A stretch of DNA of 64,000 bases from Mucilaginibacter oryzae (GCF_003148845.1 NZ_QGHA01000005.1:116430-180429), one strand, 5' to 3'; shown: positions 44,133 to 54,905, counted from the stretch's first letter. Numbers and translations are program-made. Notes: generated by a model not told the origin, from the sequence alone.

Positions 44133-46067
44133 TTATGCAACGGCTGCTCCCTCTGCATCTGCCAGTGGCAGGCTAAAACTAAACGTACTTCCTTTATTTA
44201 TTTCCGAACTTACCCATAATCTACCGCCATTAAACTCAACCAGTTCCCGGCATAAAAACAAACCGATCCCGGTACCCTTTTCGCCCAATGTGCCGGTGGC
44301 AATATGCCTGCGGCTATCAGGTTTAAAAAGCGTACTTAATTTTTCGTCCGGAATTCCACGGCCCGTATCCGCTACGCTTACCACAAGGTTCTCCCCTTCT
44401 ACCTGGGCAGAAAGTGTAATCACACCATTGTTATTGGTAAATTTAATGGCATTGCTTATCAGGTTACTCAGTATTACTTTAACATGCTTTTCATCTGCAT
44501 TTACAAAAAATTGCGGATGCGCAGCGTTTTTAAACTTTATACTTTTTTGCGTTAGCTGGTAATCAAACATCCGCAACATTTCATTACCTGTGCAGCTGAT
44601 ATTAACCGCCGAGGGCTCAACATGAATGCCTTTGATCTGGTTACCGGCCCATTCAAGCAGGTTGGCCAGTGTTAATTCGGCTCCTTTCACTACCGGTTCA
44701 ATTTTCTTCATCAGGTCGCCAATCTCGGCGGGGCTCAGCGCATCGTCGGTATTATACAAGTACAGTATGGCATTTAAATTAGCCAGGGGCGTACGCAGAT
44801 CATGCCCTATCACAGCCAGCAACTTATCTTTTAAATTATTAAGATTGGTAAGGTTTACCGATTGCGCCTCAATCAGCTCTTTCTGACTAAGCAAAGCTTC
44901 CTGCTGCCCGTGCATCTGTTCAAGTAAAATTCGTTTTAACTTATATTGACGATAAGTAGCTGACAGGGCTGCGATAACAAAAAGCAACGACACAATTAGT
45001 GTAATAATAATTGCTCTTTGCGAATGAAGTTTTTCCCGGTAAGTTCTGGCGCTACGTTCAACAGTAGCGATGTTGTTTAAACGATTATTAAGCTCGAAGT
45101 AACTTTGTATCAGCCTGGTGTTGTTACGCTTGTTAACACTATCAACGCTATCAAGCGCGCCGGTATAAAGCTTCTGGTAAACCAACGACTGTTTCAGGTT
45201 GTTTTTTTGCTCAAAACTGTAAGCCATTACATTATAGGCCGATGAGATTCCATCCATAATGCCGATGCTATCAGATAAGGCCACGCCCTTTTGAGCCAAA
45301 GCAATGGCTTCGTCGTACCGGTTTAAAGCATTGAAAATTTTGGCGCGTTCAATAAATGATATTGCCCTTAACCGCCTGTTGTTAACGGCGTAACTCATGT
45401 GGAGGGCGGTATCTGAACAGGCAAGAGCCCGCCCGTACTGTTTTTTTAACCTGAAGGCATTTGCCAGTCTGCTGTATAATATGCACAGGGCAGGCTTGTC
45501 ATTAATGGCAGTGCTTAGCTGCATGGCCAGCCTGGCATCGGCTATACCCTTATCAAATTGCTTAAGTTTAAGATACAGGAACGACCGTTCGTTGTAAACC
45601 TCCGAAAGCATGGCCTGATCAGTGCCCGCGTATCGGCCGGCAATGTCAAGGTTTTTTAAGGCTGTTGCATAGTTTTGCAAATCGATATAAACACGGCCTA
45701 TAGAACTATAGCACATAGCGAGGGCAAGCGGCTTATTTTTTGACAGGTAACCTAACGCAGAGTTGAAATAAAATAAGCTGATGGGATAATAAGACTGCGA
45801 CCAGTACACATGCCCCAGATTTAAAAAGGCATATCCCGTACCTTCCTGGTATTTTATTTTTTCAGACAGCAAAAGCGCCCGCTCGGCCAATGCCCTGGCT
45901 TCATAGGGCGCGCTAAGATAGGTTTCTTCGGCAAGTTTATTAAGGCTATCGACGGTTTTAGTTGTGACAGCTATATTTTGGCCGGGGCGCTCGTTATGAA
46001 AAAAAAGGGCATGCGCAGCGCTATGCGGCATCAAAATGAGCAATATCAGTGCGGCATACCACCTCAT
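44133..46067 (-). CDS. TPR-containing sensor histidine kinase
   Basis: The 644-residue protein has a signal/anchor sequence, about six tetratricopeptide-like repeats in the periplasm (about 45-330), one transmembrane helix (352-371), a coiled coil, then a complete kinase. The kinase has His422 in the HisKA motif VIGHDLRTPLANL, an N-box (ILSNLISNAIKF), a G1-box (VADTGRGIPDEKL) and a G2-box (GEKGTGIGLFLCRELV). This architecture is common in Bacteroidota. The signal is unknown, and TPRs usually bind proteins or peptides. No response-regulator gene is adjacent, so its partner is elsewhere; an orphan receiver lies at 57211. Confidence 0.93.
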   Translation of the reverse strand: MRWYAALILLILMPHSAAHALFFHNERPGQNIAVTTKTVDSLNKLAEETYLSAPYEARALAERALLLSEKIKYQEGTGYAFLNLGHVYWSQSYYPISLFYFNSALGYLSKNKPLALAMCYSSIGRVYIDLQNYATALKNLDIAGRYAGTDQAMLSEVYNERSFLYLKLKQFDKGIADARLAMQLSTAINDKPALCILYSRLANAFRLKKQYGRALACSDTALHMSYAVNNRRLRAISFIERAKIFNALNRYDEAIALAQKGVALSDSIGIMDGISSAYNVMAYSFEQKNNLKQSLVYQKLYTGALDSVDSVNKRNNTRLIQSYFELNNRLNNIATVERSARTYREKLHSQRAIIITLIVSLLFVIAALSATYRQYKLKRILLEQMHGQQEALLSQKELIEAQSVNLTNLNNLKDKLLAVIGHDLRTPLANLNAILYLYNTDDALSPAEIGDLMKKIEPVVKGAELTLANLLEWAGNQIKGIHVEPSAVNISCTGNEMLRMFDYQLTQKSIKFKNAAHPQFFVNADEKHVKVILSNLISNAIKFTNNNGVITLSAQVEGENLVVSVADTGRGIPDEKLSTLFKPDSRRHIATGTLGEKGTGIGLFLCRELVEFNGGRLWVSSEINKGSTFSFSLPLADAEGAAVA

Positions 46068-46129
46068 TTGTCAAACAGTTAATTATAATCAGGACTGCAA
46101 TGTAATAAAAAGTTGATATTCAAAGATAT

Positions 46130-46696
46130 CTATCCTGCCACCAGACAGCGTTCGCCGCGCAACAATTCAATGCAATGCTGGTAATTATCGGGCACCTCTA
46201 TTTGTTGCACCTCCTGCATGTAGCTTTGCTTTATTTCTTTACGGCGGCGGGCCTCTATAAACCGGCGTACCTGGTCTCGGTTTTCAAGAATCAAGCCCGG
46301 TACTTTAGCAGGTTTATTATTTTCATCCCTGGCTACCATGGTGAAATAGCTGGTATTGGTGTGCTTAACTGAATTATTTTTGATATTTTCCGATATCACC
46401 CTGATCCCCACTACCAACGAGGTGTTACCCACATAATTTACCGAAGCCAGCAATGATACCAGCTCTCCTACTTCAACCGGGTGCAAAAAATCAACCGTAT
46501 CTATCGATGCTGTTACGCAATAGTTGTTAGCATGCTTGGCCGCGCAAACGTAGGCTACTTTGTCCATCAGCGAAAGCAGGATGCCGCCATGTATTTTACC
46601 GCCAAAGTTAGAGTAAGAAGGAATCATCAACTCGGTAATGGTAGTTTGCGAAAAGCCAACCGTTTTATAGTTGGAAGTGTCGGGAATAGAAGTCAT
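46130..46696 (-). CDS. Acyl-CoA thioesterase (hotdog fold)
   Basis: The 188-residue protein has a hotdog-fold thioesterase domain (4HBT type): the catalytic helix region FGGKIHGGILLSLMDKVAYV, then strands with CVTASIDTVDFLHPVEVGEL. A charged C-terminal tail follows (RRFIEARRRKEIKQSYMQEV). This pattern matches YciA/BFIT-type acyl-CoA thioesterases, which release free fatty acid and CoA. The substrate chain length cannot be told. It is monocistronic. Confidence 0.9.
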   Translation of the reverse strand: MTSIPDTSNYKTVGFSQTTITELMIPSYSNFGGKIHGGILLSLMDKVAYVCAAKHANNYCVTASIDTVDFLHPVEVGELVSLLASVNYVGNTSLVVGIRVISENIKNNSVKHTNTSYFTMVARDENNKPAKVPGLILENRDQVRRFIEARRRKEIKQSYMQEVQQIEVPDNYQHCIELLRGERCLVAG

Positions 46697-46850
46697 GTTA
46701 TATATTATGAATTTTTATTTGGATGAGGTGGAAAGTCGGAAGTCCGGGCTTCCACACTCACCAATTACTGCAACATTAGTATTACATAGGGGCAAATCAC
46801 TAAACCTTAGTTAAACTTTAAAGTTCAATACCCTAAATTGACCCTAAACT

Positions 46851-49625
46851 ATGAAAAAACACTTACTCGTAACGCTTCTTTCATTTCTTATTTTACAGGC
46901 AGCGTATGCACAACAAGCCCGTGAAGTTCACGGGACTGTTGTTGACAGTGTCGGCGCGGTTCCCGGCCTTACCGTAAAACTTACCTCGGACAAAGACAGT
47001 ATAGTGGTAGCAACTACCACCGGTGGGGCGTTCTTTTTCCCTTCGGTAGTTTCCAGGAGCTTTAAGATCACTGTAAGCGGCATTGGCTATCAGGCGCTAA
47101 GCAGGAAATATGTAATGGATAATGACACCAAACCGATCAGGCTCGATCCTATTAAGATAAACGTACAAACCAATATGCTCAACACGGTGGTGGTATCGGC
47201 AGTGATCCCCATCACCATTAAAGAAGATACGGTTGAATATAAGGCCTCCGCCTACAAGGTACGTGAAGGTTCGCCGGTTGAAGACCTGTTAAAAAAACTA
47301 CCTGGCGTTACTGTTGACAAAGACGGAAATGTAACCGCCCATGGCAAACAGGTTACCAAGGTACGCGTAAACGGCAAGGACTATTTCACCGGTGATGTGC
47401 AAACCGCTACCCAAAACCTCCCTGCCGATATTGTTGAAAACATACAGGTAATTGACGATTACGGCGACCAGGCCAACCTTACCGGCATAAAAACCGGCGA
47501 TCCGGACAAGATTCTGAACATTACCATACAAAAAGGTAAAAACAAGGGCAACTTTGGCCAGGGCAGCGTTGGCGTTGGTAACGACGACAGGTACCAGGCC
47601 CGTCTTTCGGCTAATTCATTTTATGATGCCAGGCAACTCTCGCTCATCGGTACCTGGAATAACAACAACACCAACTCGTTTAACCTGGGCAGCAGCGGAG
47701 GAGGCGGCGGGCGCGCAGGCCGGGGCGGTGGCGGAAGCGCGGGCGGCACAAGTACCGCCAACGGCATTACCACCAACCGGTCGATAGGAACAAACTATCG
47801 TGATGACTGGAGCAAAAAAGTAACGGTGTATGGCAGCTATAGTTTTGCCGATAAAGACAGGGACATTAACAGCACCACCGTACAGCAAAACCTTTATCAA
47901 TCGGGCAGTATTATCAACACCGATAACAGCACCAATTATAACCATGGCATTAACCACCGGTTTGATTTTAATATCGAATACAAAATAGATACCTCCAACT
48001 ATATTAAAATCAACCCGGGCGTCTCCTACGCTACTGCCGAAAATACAAGCACCGATGCATTCAGCAACAGGCGTAACGAAACACTGGTAACCGGCAACGA
48101 GCTGGCCTTAACCAACAACAATTCGAACTCGGAAAGCCTCAATGTATTATACAACCATAAGTTTCATAAAAAAGGCCGCAATTTTAGCGTAAACGTCAAT
48201 GTAAGTCACTCAAAAAACACCCAGGAGCTAAATGACCAGTATACCACCCATCAGGATACATCAACAACTAATTTATTTCAGCAAATCAATTCAGATAATC
48301 AATCAAACCGGGTTGGGTTGCGTTTTTCGTACATCGAACCGGTTGGTAAAACAACCTATCTCGAAACCAATTACGCCTACAACTATTCAAATACCGATAA
48401 TAACCGGTATAATTACCGGGTTGATCCGCTAACGGGCAATCAAACCTATGTAGATTCTTTAAGCACTTTGTATAACTACCAGTTTATTACTAACCGCATC
48501 GGCTTAAATCTTCGGGGTGCGCAGCCTAAGTATAATTATACCTTGGGCCTTGCCGTGCAGCCATCCAAGCTTGATGGCGAATCGCATAATTTCCATACTA
48601 CTACCAACACTTTTAATATTATCCCTACCGCCAGGTTTATTTATAACTTTTCAAAAAACCATTCATTTTCATTCAATTACAGCGGCTCCAACGCTCAGCC
48701 CTCGTTCGCCCAACTGCAAATACAGCCCGATTATTCGAACCCGCAAAACCGGGTGTATGGCAACCCCAATTTAAAACCGGAGTTTACCAACAGCTTCAAT
48801 ATCAGGTACAACCAGTTTGATATTGCCAGCGGCAACTCACTGTTCACCAGTTTATCATTTGCTGAAACACAGGATAAAATTGTAACCAACTCTTCGCCTG
48901 TTACAGATAGTACTTTAACCAAGGGCAATAACACCATACAGGCAACCCGTTACATCAACACCAACGGCTTTTACAACGTAAACGGTAACTACTCGTTTTC
49001 AAAACCTTTTGCCGAGCGTAAATACACCGTATCGTTAAACGGCGGCGCAAGCTATAGCAACAACATCTCCTATATCGAAAACCAGCGTAACGAGGGCAAA
49101 AACTGGGTGTTTAACCAGGGCGCCAAAATCAGGTTCGACCTGGACAGCATTATGGACAGCGAAGTGAGCGCCAATTACAGCATCAACACCACGCGTTACA
49201 GCCTGCCTTCATCCCTCAACACCGATGCCCAGACCTGGACATTGGGACTTGATGGCCGCAATTTCTTTTTTTACAGCTGGGTATTGGGCTATAACCTCAC
49301 TCAAACCATTAATCACGGTTTCAGTAGCACGGTAAAGGCCAACCCTACCCTGCTGAGCAGCTATGTTGAATACCAGTTTTTGGCTAAGCACATAGCCGCC
49401 ATCCGTTTCCAGGCTTTTGATATTTTTGATGAAAATAAAGGCATAAGCCGCACGGTATCCGGCAACCAGGTTATTGACACCCGCACTAACCGGCTGGGCA
49501 GGTATTTTATGCTCAGCTTTACGCTGAGGTTGCAAAAATTTGCCGGAAGCCGTCCGCAAGGTGGGCGGAGCGGGGGCGACCGTGGGAACTTTGGCGGCGG
49601 CAGCAGGCGCGGTGGCAGGGGTTAA
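46851..49625 (+). CDS. TonB-dependent-receptor-like outer-membrane barrel with Gly-rich segments
   Basis: The 924-residue protein has a signal peptide (AAYAQQ), a carboxypeptidase-regulatory-like domain (REVHGTVVDSVGAVPGLTVK), a plug-like region (SPVEDLLKKLPGVTVDKDGN, VRVNGKDYFTGDVQTATQNL), and a long barrel of the OMP_b-brl_3 type. Two oddities stand out. A Gly/Ala/Arg-rich insert lies at about 279-303, and a Gly/Arg tail follows the last barrel strand at about 896-924 (ending GGGSRRGGRG). Outer-membrane barrels normally end in an aromatic residue. The ligand and role are unknown. It lies alone upstream of a small MORN-like gene on the same strand (22-base gap). Confidence 0.88.
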   Translation: MKKHLLVTLLSFLILQAAYAQQAREVHGTVVDSVGAVPGLTVKLTSDKDSIVVATTTGGAFFFPSVVSRSFKITVSGIGYQALSRKYVMDNDTKPIRLDPIKINVQTNMLNTVVVSAVIPITIKEDTVEYKASAYKVREGSPVEDLLKKLPGVTVDKDGNVTAHGKQVTKVRVNGKDYFTGDVQTATQNLPADIVENIQVIDDYGDQANLTGIKTGDPDKILNITIQKGKNKGNFGQGSVGVGNDDRYQARLSANSFYDARQLSLIGTWNNNNTNSFNLGSSGGGGGRAGRGGGGSAGGTSTANGITTNRSIGTNYRDDWSKKVTVYGSYSFADKDRDINSTTVQQNLYQSGSIINTDNSTNYNHGINHRFDFNIEYKIDTSNYIKINPGVSYATAENTSTDAFSNRRNETLVTGNELALTNNNSNSESLNVLYNHKFHKKGRNFSVNVNVSHSKNTQELNDQYTTHQDTSTTNLFQQINSDNQSNRVGLRFSYIEPVGKTTYLETNYAYNYSNTDNNRYNYRVDPLTGNQTYVDSLSTLYNYQFITNRIGLNLRGAQPKYNYTLGLAVQPSKLDGESHNFHTTTNTFNIIPTARFIYNFSKNHSFSFNYSGSNAQPSFAQLQIQPDYSNPQNRVYGNPNLKPEFTNSFNIRYNQFDIASGNSLFTSLSFAETQDKIVTNSSPVTDSTLTKGNNTIQATRYINTNGFYNVNGNYSFSKPFAERKYTVSLNGGASYSNNISYIENQRNEGKNWVFNQGAKIRFDLDSIMDSEVSANYSINTTRYSLPSSLNTDAQTWTLGLDGRNFFFYSWVLGYNLTQTINHGFSSTVKANPTLLSSYVEYQFLAKHIAAIRFQAFDIFDENKGISRTVSGNQVIDTRTNRLGRYFMLSFTLRLQKFAGSRPQGGRSGGDRGNFGGGSRRGGRG

Positions 49626-49647
49626 TTGATAGTTAATACTTGCAGAT

Positions 49648-50403
49648 ATGCAAACCTGCTTTATATTTACACAAATCAAAATACCTGCATTGAGAACCAT
49701 TATCATTACGCTGCTGTCATTTTTTTTGTGGAGAACAGCATCCGGACAAACCAAACCTGCCACTCCGCAACCTGAAACAATCATCCAGAAGCACCGCCTT
49801 ACCGATTCGGTATTGGAACGGTACAGTGTGCTTAAAAGCGATAAATATACCCGGCAGGGGTTATACCAGGCCATTTATCAAAAAAACTACGCCCTGGCCA
49901 GCGGCTATTATACCAATGGTAAAAAAACGGGCACCTGGCATTTTTTTGATACCCGCGGCAACCTGGTTCAAAACTTTGATTATAACACCAACCAAATCAC
50001 CTACGAAGCGCCGGAGGATAGCACGTCAAATCTGCAATATAGTGTAGATGTGCCGTTAAACGATAGTTCGAAGGTTACCAAACCGCTTAAAGTCGGAGGA
50101 AGATATTTTGGTTACCTGCCTTATCTTAACCTGTTTAAACTCCCGCCCGACCTGATTAACATCAACCCGAATATGTCATGGGGAATGGTAGAATTGCTAA
50201 TCAGTCCGCTCGGCAGGCTGGCCTCTTTTAAGGTTCACGTTTATAGCGGACCGGTTTACCATAAAATTTTTAACATGAGCATTGATGTGCCTGATGAAGC
50301 TGATAAGATCTTTATCCCGGCTACGGTGAACGGTGAAGCGGTGAGTTGCAGGGTAGCTATTAAATGCGCCTTTAGAAGTGATGGAGGTTTGGAGTTTTTT
50401 TAA
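49648..50403 (+). CDS. Exported protein with MORN-like motif, unknown function
   Basis: The 251-residue protein starts at ATG 49648; a TTG 15 codons later would also give a good signal peptide (LRTIIITLLSFFLWRTASGQ). The sequence GYYTNGKKTGTWHFFDTRGN is a MORN-like beta hairpin, repeated in part by KSDKYTRQGLYQAIYQKNYA. A C-terminal region (SWGMVELLISPLGRLASFKV ... VSCRVAIKCAFRS) resembles TonB-C-like domains, but I am not certain. It follows the barrel gene by 22 bases and is probably co-transcribed. A bidirectional terminator ends it. Confidence 0.7.
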   Translation: MQTCFIFTQIKIPALRTIIITLLSFFLWRTASGQTKPATPQPETIIQKHRLTDSVLERYSVLKSDKYTRQGLYQAIYQKNYALASGYYTNGKKTGTWHFFDTRGNLVQNFDYNTNQITYEAPEDSTSNLQYSVDVPLNDSSKVTKPLKVGGRYFGYLPYLNLFKLPPDLININPNMSWGMVELLISPLGRLASFKVHVYSGPVYHKIFNMSIDVPDEADKIFIPATVNGEAVSCRVAIKCAFRSDGGLEFF

Positions 50404-50454
50404 GCCGAGTCAACATCCCACTATCGCGGGTTTAGCGACGGATAGTGTTAAAAT

Positions 50455-50492
50455 AAAAAAGGGTGGTTTCAAATCTGAAACCACCCTTTTTT
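50455..50492. terminator. Bidirectional terminator between exported protein and SlyD-like gene
   Basis: AAAAAAGGGTGGTTTC (50455-50470) and GAAACCACCCTTTTTT (50477-50492) pair perfectly over 16 bases with a 6-base loop, with A- and T-runs at both ends. A second short C5/G5 hairpin (CCCCCTTTAGGGGG) follows near 50503-50516. Confidence 0.9.
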
Positions 50493-50526
50493 ATATCTTA
50501 CTCCCCCTTTAGGGGGTTTGGGGGGA

Positions 50527-51030
50527 TTAATGGTGGTGATGACCATCCGGGCCATGTGCATGCCCATGCGATAACTCTTCGGGAGTTGCAGGGCGCACGT
50601 TGATAATTTCGCCTTTAAAATGTAAGGCCTGGCCGGCCATCGGGTGGTTCAAATCAACAATAACCGCGTCTTCGGCAATTGAAACTACCACAGCCTGGAA
50701 ACGATGGCCCTGGTTATCCTGTAAAGGCAAAACGCTGCCAATTTCAGGCATTTCAGTTCCCTGAAACATTTCTTTAGGCAGGTTGGCTACTGCCTCATCA
50801 TCATATACACCGTAAGCATCCTCGGGCGAAAGGCGAAACTCATAGCTGTCGCCGGTTGAAAGTGTGCTCAGGTTTTCTTCAAATTTAGGCAGCATCTGGC
50901 CTGCGCCAAATAAAAATGTAAGCGGTTGTTCCTGAGTGGCACTTTCTACTAAATCTTCAGTGCCGGTGTTTTCGCGGTCAACGTACAAATCGTAGGTTAA
51001 CGATACTACGTGTTGTGGTTCAATCTTCAT
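50527..51030 (-). CDS. FKBP-type peptidyl-prolyl isomerase, SlyD-like
   Basis: The 167-residue protein has the FKBP-IF arrangement of SlyD: an FKBP domain interrupted by an insert-in-flap (LSPEDAYGVYDDEAVANLPK, then VVVSIAEDAVIVDLNHPMAG in the return strand). It ends with a His-rich tail (HGHAHGPDGHHHH) likely to bind nickel or other metals. SlyD catalyses prolyl isomerisation, acts as a chaperone, and delivers nickel to hydrogenase in E. coli; the nickel role here is inference. It is cytoplasmic. The YyaL-like gene lies 18 bases upstream on the same strand. Confidence 0.92.
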   Translation of the reverse strand: MKIEPQHVVSLTYDLYVDRENTGTEDLVESATQEQPLTFLFGAGQMLPKFEENLSTLSTGDSYEFRLSPEDAYGVYDDEAVANLPKEMFQGTEMPEIGSVLPLQDNQGHRFQAVVVSIAEDAVIVDLNHPMAGQALHFKGEIINVRPATPEELSHGHAHGPDGHHHH

Positions 51031-51048
51031 TGTAAATTATTTTTAATT

Positions 51049-53064
51049 TTAAAATCTGGCTTCCACCTCTTTCAGGGCGTCGGCCGGGTTGTGTGCAGGT
51101 AATCCGCAGGTTTTATCTTTACAAATGAAAATTTGCGTTGATGCACCAAACTTATCCTGTAGCAAAGGTAAACTTCCTGTAATACCCCCCAACATAATTT
51201 TATTGGGGATGTAACTATTTTCTATTTCCCTTCTAAAAGCTTCGGCATTGTTGCCGGTTATGGCAATTTCATTTACGCCAAACACCTCATCCAACAAAAG
51301 CGCTACCCAGTTTGAATAGGCCGAGCCGTACTTTGTTAATTGCGGCATTACATTGCGTAACAGTTGTGCCGAAACTTCCGTGTATTCTTCATTATCAAAA
51401 AGCAAGCCTAATTTTTTAAGTACCCGTGCCATTACGGAATTGGAGGCGGGAATCACGCCATCCATAATTTCCGATTTACGGGCAATCAGCTGTTCGTCAT
51501 CATCGGCAGTGAAAAAGAAGATGCCTTTACTTTCATCGTAATAATGAATTAAAGCCGTATCTGCCAGTTTACGGGCTTCCATCAGCCAGCGTTCGTTAAA
51601 GGTAACTTCGTACAAAGCAATTAACCCATCAATCACATTAGCGTAATCATCTAAAAACGCTACCGGTTTATCATGTGCCGATGTGGCGTTATAAACACGT
51701 GATAGCCTGCCACTTTGGCTAACAAGGTTATTTAAAATAAATTCAGCATTATTCAGCGCGATATCAAGGTACTCCGGTTTATTAAAAGCGCGATAGGCAT
51801 CGGCAAGGCCTTTCAGCATTAAACCATTCCAGGAGGTGAGGATTTTATAATCCAACCCGGGCCTCACCCGTGATGCGCGCGCTTCAAGTACTTTTTGACG
51901 GGATGTATGGATCTTGCCGGATAATTCTTCAACTGATAAGCCTAACTTTTGAGCCAAGTCTTCGTCGCTATCTTTTCGGAATAATACATTCGATTCTTCT
52001 TCTTCCCAATTACCATCTTCGGTAATATTGTAGTAGATACAGAACAGCCCCGCGTCATCGCCCAAAACTTCTTCTATCTCCTTTTTCGTAAAAATGTAAA
52101 ACTTCCCCTCCTTGCCTTCGCTGTCGGCATCAAGCGCGGAGTAGAAACCATAATCCGCCGACATGAGTTCGCCGGTGCTGAAAGTGATGACTTCGTCAAC
52201 AATCTTCCTATACAATTCGTCGGGCTGCCAGGTATAGGCCTCGGCATATAAACTAATAAGCTGGGCATTGTCGTAAAGCATTTTTTCAAAATGCGGCACG
52301 TGCCAACGTCCATCAACCGAATAGCGGGCAAAACCACCGCCCACATGATCATAAATACCGCCGAAAGCCATTTTGTGCAGCGTAAGTTTTACCTGGGCGG
52401 TAACCTCATCATCCTTCATTAGATACGCATAACGCATTAATGCCTGCCAGTTGTTGGGCATCGGGAATTTAGGCGCGTTGCCGCTGCCCCCCTCCTGCTT
52501 ATCAAAATAGCGTTTCCAATTATTTATTATGGCTTCCAGATCGGTTTTGGCATACTGTGCCTGCGCCACCACAAAATCTATCGACTCGTAATTCCGGATC
52601 CCCTCAGTTAAGCGTACAGCATAATCTTCAGCTTCTTCGGGTTTTTGTTTATAAAAATCCGCAAGGTTAAACAGCAGCGAAGTCCAGTCGTTTTTACGAA
52701 AGTAAGTGCCGCCGTAAATTGGCCGCTGATCGGGCAGGCAAATGCAATTTAAAGGCCAGCCGCCCCTACCGCTCATCAGCTGTACAGCGCTCATATAAAT
52801 CTGGTCAACATCCGGGCGCTCTTCCCTATCCACCTTAATGCAAACAAAATATTCGTTCATTACCGCCGCTACCTGCTCATCCTCAAAACTTTCGTGCTCC
52901 ATTACATGGCACCAGTGGCAGGCCGAATAACCAATGCTCACTAAAATGAGTTTATTCTCGGCTTTGGCCCTATCCAGGGCTTCCTTTCCCCATGGGTACC
53001 AATTAACCGGGTTATTGGCATGTTGTAATAAATATGGAGATGTTGAATTAGCCAGACGGTTCAT
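51049..53064 (-). CDS. YyaL/DUF255-family thioredoxin-domain protein
   Basis: The 671-residue protein has an N-terminal thioredoxin-like DUF255 domain ([34 protein letters not shown] with Cys49/Cys52), followed by an alpha/alpha-barrel of the N-acylglucosamine-2-epimerase-like fold. The human homologue is SPATA20; no activity is established. The family is highly conserved and cytoplasmic. It is followed 18 bases later by the SlyD-like gene, which may be an operon of protein-folding factors, though I have no direct evidence of a shared task. Confidence 0.9.
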   Translation of the reverse strand: MNRLANSTSPYLLQHANNPVNWYPWGKEALDRAKAENKLILVSIGYSACHWCHVMEHESFEDEQVAAVMNEYFVCIKVDREERPDVDQIYMSAVQLMSGRGGWPLNCICLPDQRPIYGGTYFRKNDWTSLLFNLADFYKQKPEEAEDYAVRLTEGIRNYESIDFVVAQAQYAKTDLEAIINNWKRYFDKQEGGSGNAPKFPMPNNWQALMRYAYLMKDDEVTAQVKLTLHKMAFGGIYDHVGGGFARYSVDGRWHVPHFEKMLYDNAQLISLYAEAYTWQPDELYRKIVDEVITFSTGELMSADYGFYSALDADSEGKEGKFYIFTKKEIEEVLGDDAGLFCIYYNITEDGNWEEEESNVLFRKDSDEDLAQKLGLSVEELSGKIHTSRQKVLEARASRVRPGLDYKILTSWNGLMLKGLADAYRAFNKPEYLDIALNNAEFILNNLVSQSGRLSRVYNATSAHDKPVAFLDDYANVIDGLIALYEVTFNERWLMEARKLADTALIHYYDESKGIFFFTADDDEQLIARKSEIMDGVIPASNSVMARVLKKLGLLFDNEEYTEVSAQLLRNVMPQLTKYGSAYSNWVALLLDEVFGVNEIAITGNNAEAFRREIENSYIPNKIMLGGITGSLPLLQDKFGASTQIFICKDKTCGLPAHNPADALKEVEARF

Positions 53065-53248
53065 ATATGTAATGTATTTACTGCAAAGGTGCAGATATAA
53101 TTGTACCTGCAGGATAAATGCAGGTTATTTAGAAAAGTTTTTACGGAGAGAATATAAAAGCAGTGAATGAAACGCGCAAAGGCGCAAAGCCGATAAGGAA
53201 ACCCTGCGTACTCACGGCTTTGCGCACCTTTTACAAACTGGTAATAAC

Positions 53249-54556
53249 TTACTGCAACAACCCAGTCGGTATTTTCCCATCCACTTTGCCAAACGGGATG
53301 TCCAGCAATTTCACCATAATTGGCGTCATATCGCGCAGGTTCATTTCTTCAATCACCGCGCCTTTACGGATACCCGGACCGTGAGCGATCAAACCTGTAC
53401 GTATATTTTTTGTATCCGGAAAATGCCCATGGGTACCGCCTTTACCTTGTTTTACTGCATTGCCGTTAATGGCCGGACTAAATGAGGCATCCTGCTCACC
53501 TGTAAGAGCGAAAGCTACGTTAGGATTGTAACCGCCTTTGGTAAGTTGTTCTTTGGTAATTAAACGATAATACTGCTTCACGCTATCTGGTTGAGCCGCC
53601 AATAAAGCTTTTACCTTTTCGGCGGTCGCTTTGTCGGCTGGATCTTTCAGGTACAGGTATGCCGAACCACCAACGGTATTAAACTGCGCTTTCCAGTCGC
53701 CGGTTTTCAAATCCGTGATCAGGCCGGCTTCTTTAAGCCATACATTGGGCGAGATCGTTTTCTTTACATCATAAAATCCGTGGTCGCCGCCAATAAGCAG
53801 TACAGTACTATCCCATATACCTGCGTCTTTTAGTGCATTAACAATAATACCTACGGCCTCGTCCGCATCGGCCACAGCTTCCTGCACACGTGTTCCGTAA
53901 CGCCCAACGGCATGCTCGGCTCCATCTACCGAAAACACATGGATGGTCATTAGCTGCGGCTTGCTTTTCCTGATTACATAGGCGGCAATCTTTGCTATAT
54001 TTTGATTTTTGCCATGATCTATTTTATCAATGCCGCCAAAAACTTCTTTTTTCACCTCAGCATAAAAGCCTTTCGGTAATGAATACTGTTCGCGCACACC
54101 ATCGCCCAGGCTGCCAATATCCGGGATATTATAGTCAACCGGGGCATTGGCAGATACGGGCCAGTATAAGGAGGCAACGGTCATGCCCTTATCTTTGGCC
54201 GCCTTCCAAATGGTTGGGGCATGAATAGAACTATCCTGCCAGTACGGCTGTTGCGGAGTGCCGTCTGGCGTAAACTTGTTATTATAAAATACGCCGTGTT
54301 TAGCAGGCTGTACACCGGTAACAATAGTGGTATGCGAAGGGTACGTCATGGATGGGAATACGCTGTTTACCCCTTTGGCATAGGCACCATCCTGCATCAG
54401 CGCGCGCAGGTTGGGTGTTTGCCATTCGCTGTCGAGATAAAAATCGGGGCGAAAGCCATCGATGGTAATAAAAATAACGTGTTTGGCGGTTTGAGCCATA
54501 AGTTGACCGCTTGCCATAAACAAGACAAGCAGCGCGATAGATAGTTGTTTTTTCAT
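53249..54556 (-). CDS. Ectonucleotide pyrophosphatase/phosphodiesterase-like alkaline phosphatase family protein
   Basis: The 435-residue protein has a signal peptide (GQLMAQTA) and the NPP/type I phosphodiesterase pattern: Asp33 (metal 1) in VIFITIDGFRPDFY, nucleophile Thr71 in PSMTYPSHTTIVTG, and metal-binding Asp/His in VDGAEHAVGRYG and IGGDHGFYD, with a final His in THGHFPDTKN. It should hydrolyse nucleotide pyrophosphates or phosphodiesters in the periplasm. It is monocistronic and divergent from the M1 peptidase gene. Confidence 0.92.
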   Translation of the reverse strand: MKKQLSIALLVLFMASGQLMAQTAKHVIFITIDGFRPDFYLDSEWQTPNLRALMQDGAYAKGVNSVFPSMTYPSHTTIVTGVQPAKHGVFYNNKFTPDGTPQQPYWQDSSIHAPTIWKAAKDKGMTVASLYWPVSANAPVDYNIPDIGSLGDGVREQYSLPKGFYAEVKKEVFGGIDKIDHGKNQNIAKIAAYVIRKSKPQLMTIHVFSVDGAEHAVGRYGTRVQEAVADADEAVGIIVNALKDAGIWDSTVLLIGGDHGFYDVKKTISPNVWLKEAGLITDLKTGDWKAQFNTVGGSAYLYLKDPADKATAEKVKALLAAQPDSVKQYYRLITKEQLTKGGYNPNVAFALTGEQDASFSPAINGNAVKQGKGGTHGHFPDTKNIRTGLIAHGPGIRKGAVIEEMNLRDMTPIMVKLLDIPFGKVDGKIPTGLLQ

Positions 54557-54905
54557 AGTTAATAGTTATCCGCGGAACGGAGTTTACTGTAGCGCTGTAA
54601 AACAGATTGCTCGGAATGGCGCAAAAATGTTGCTATCTGTGTTAACTATTTATGAATTTATAGTTATACAATTTAACACGAATGATTTCGGTCGGGCCAC
54701 AATTAAATCGAATTACCCGAATTATTCAAACCGATGAAATTGAATTCGTGTGATTCAATTCGAAAAAATTTGTGTAAAAATTCCTTAATTACCTTATGCT
54801 TAATATCATCTACCTGTTAAGCAATTTACCTGATACAATCACCTGAAATTATCAAACTCACAAATTATTTCCCTTTATTTGCCCCTTTATTGCTAAAAAT
54901 TTAAG
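54557..54905. other. Divergent AT-rich intergenic region
   Basis: The region is 349 bases long and lies between the NPP-like and M1 peptidase genes. Degenerate short motifs (AATTCG/CGAATT, AAATCGAATTACCCGAATTA) recur at 54690-54780, and the remainder is AT-rich. No open frame is plausible. It must carry two promoters; no clear boxes were picked. Confidence 0.5.
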
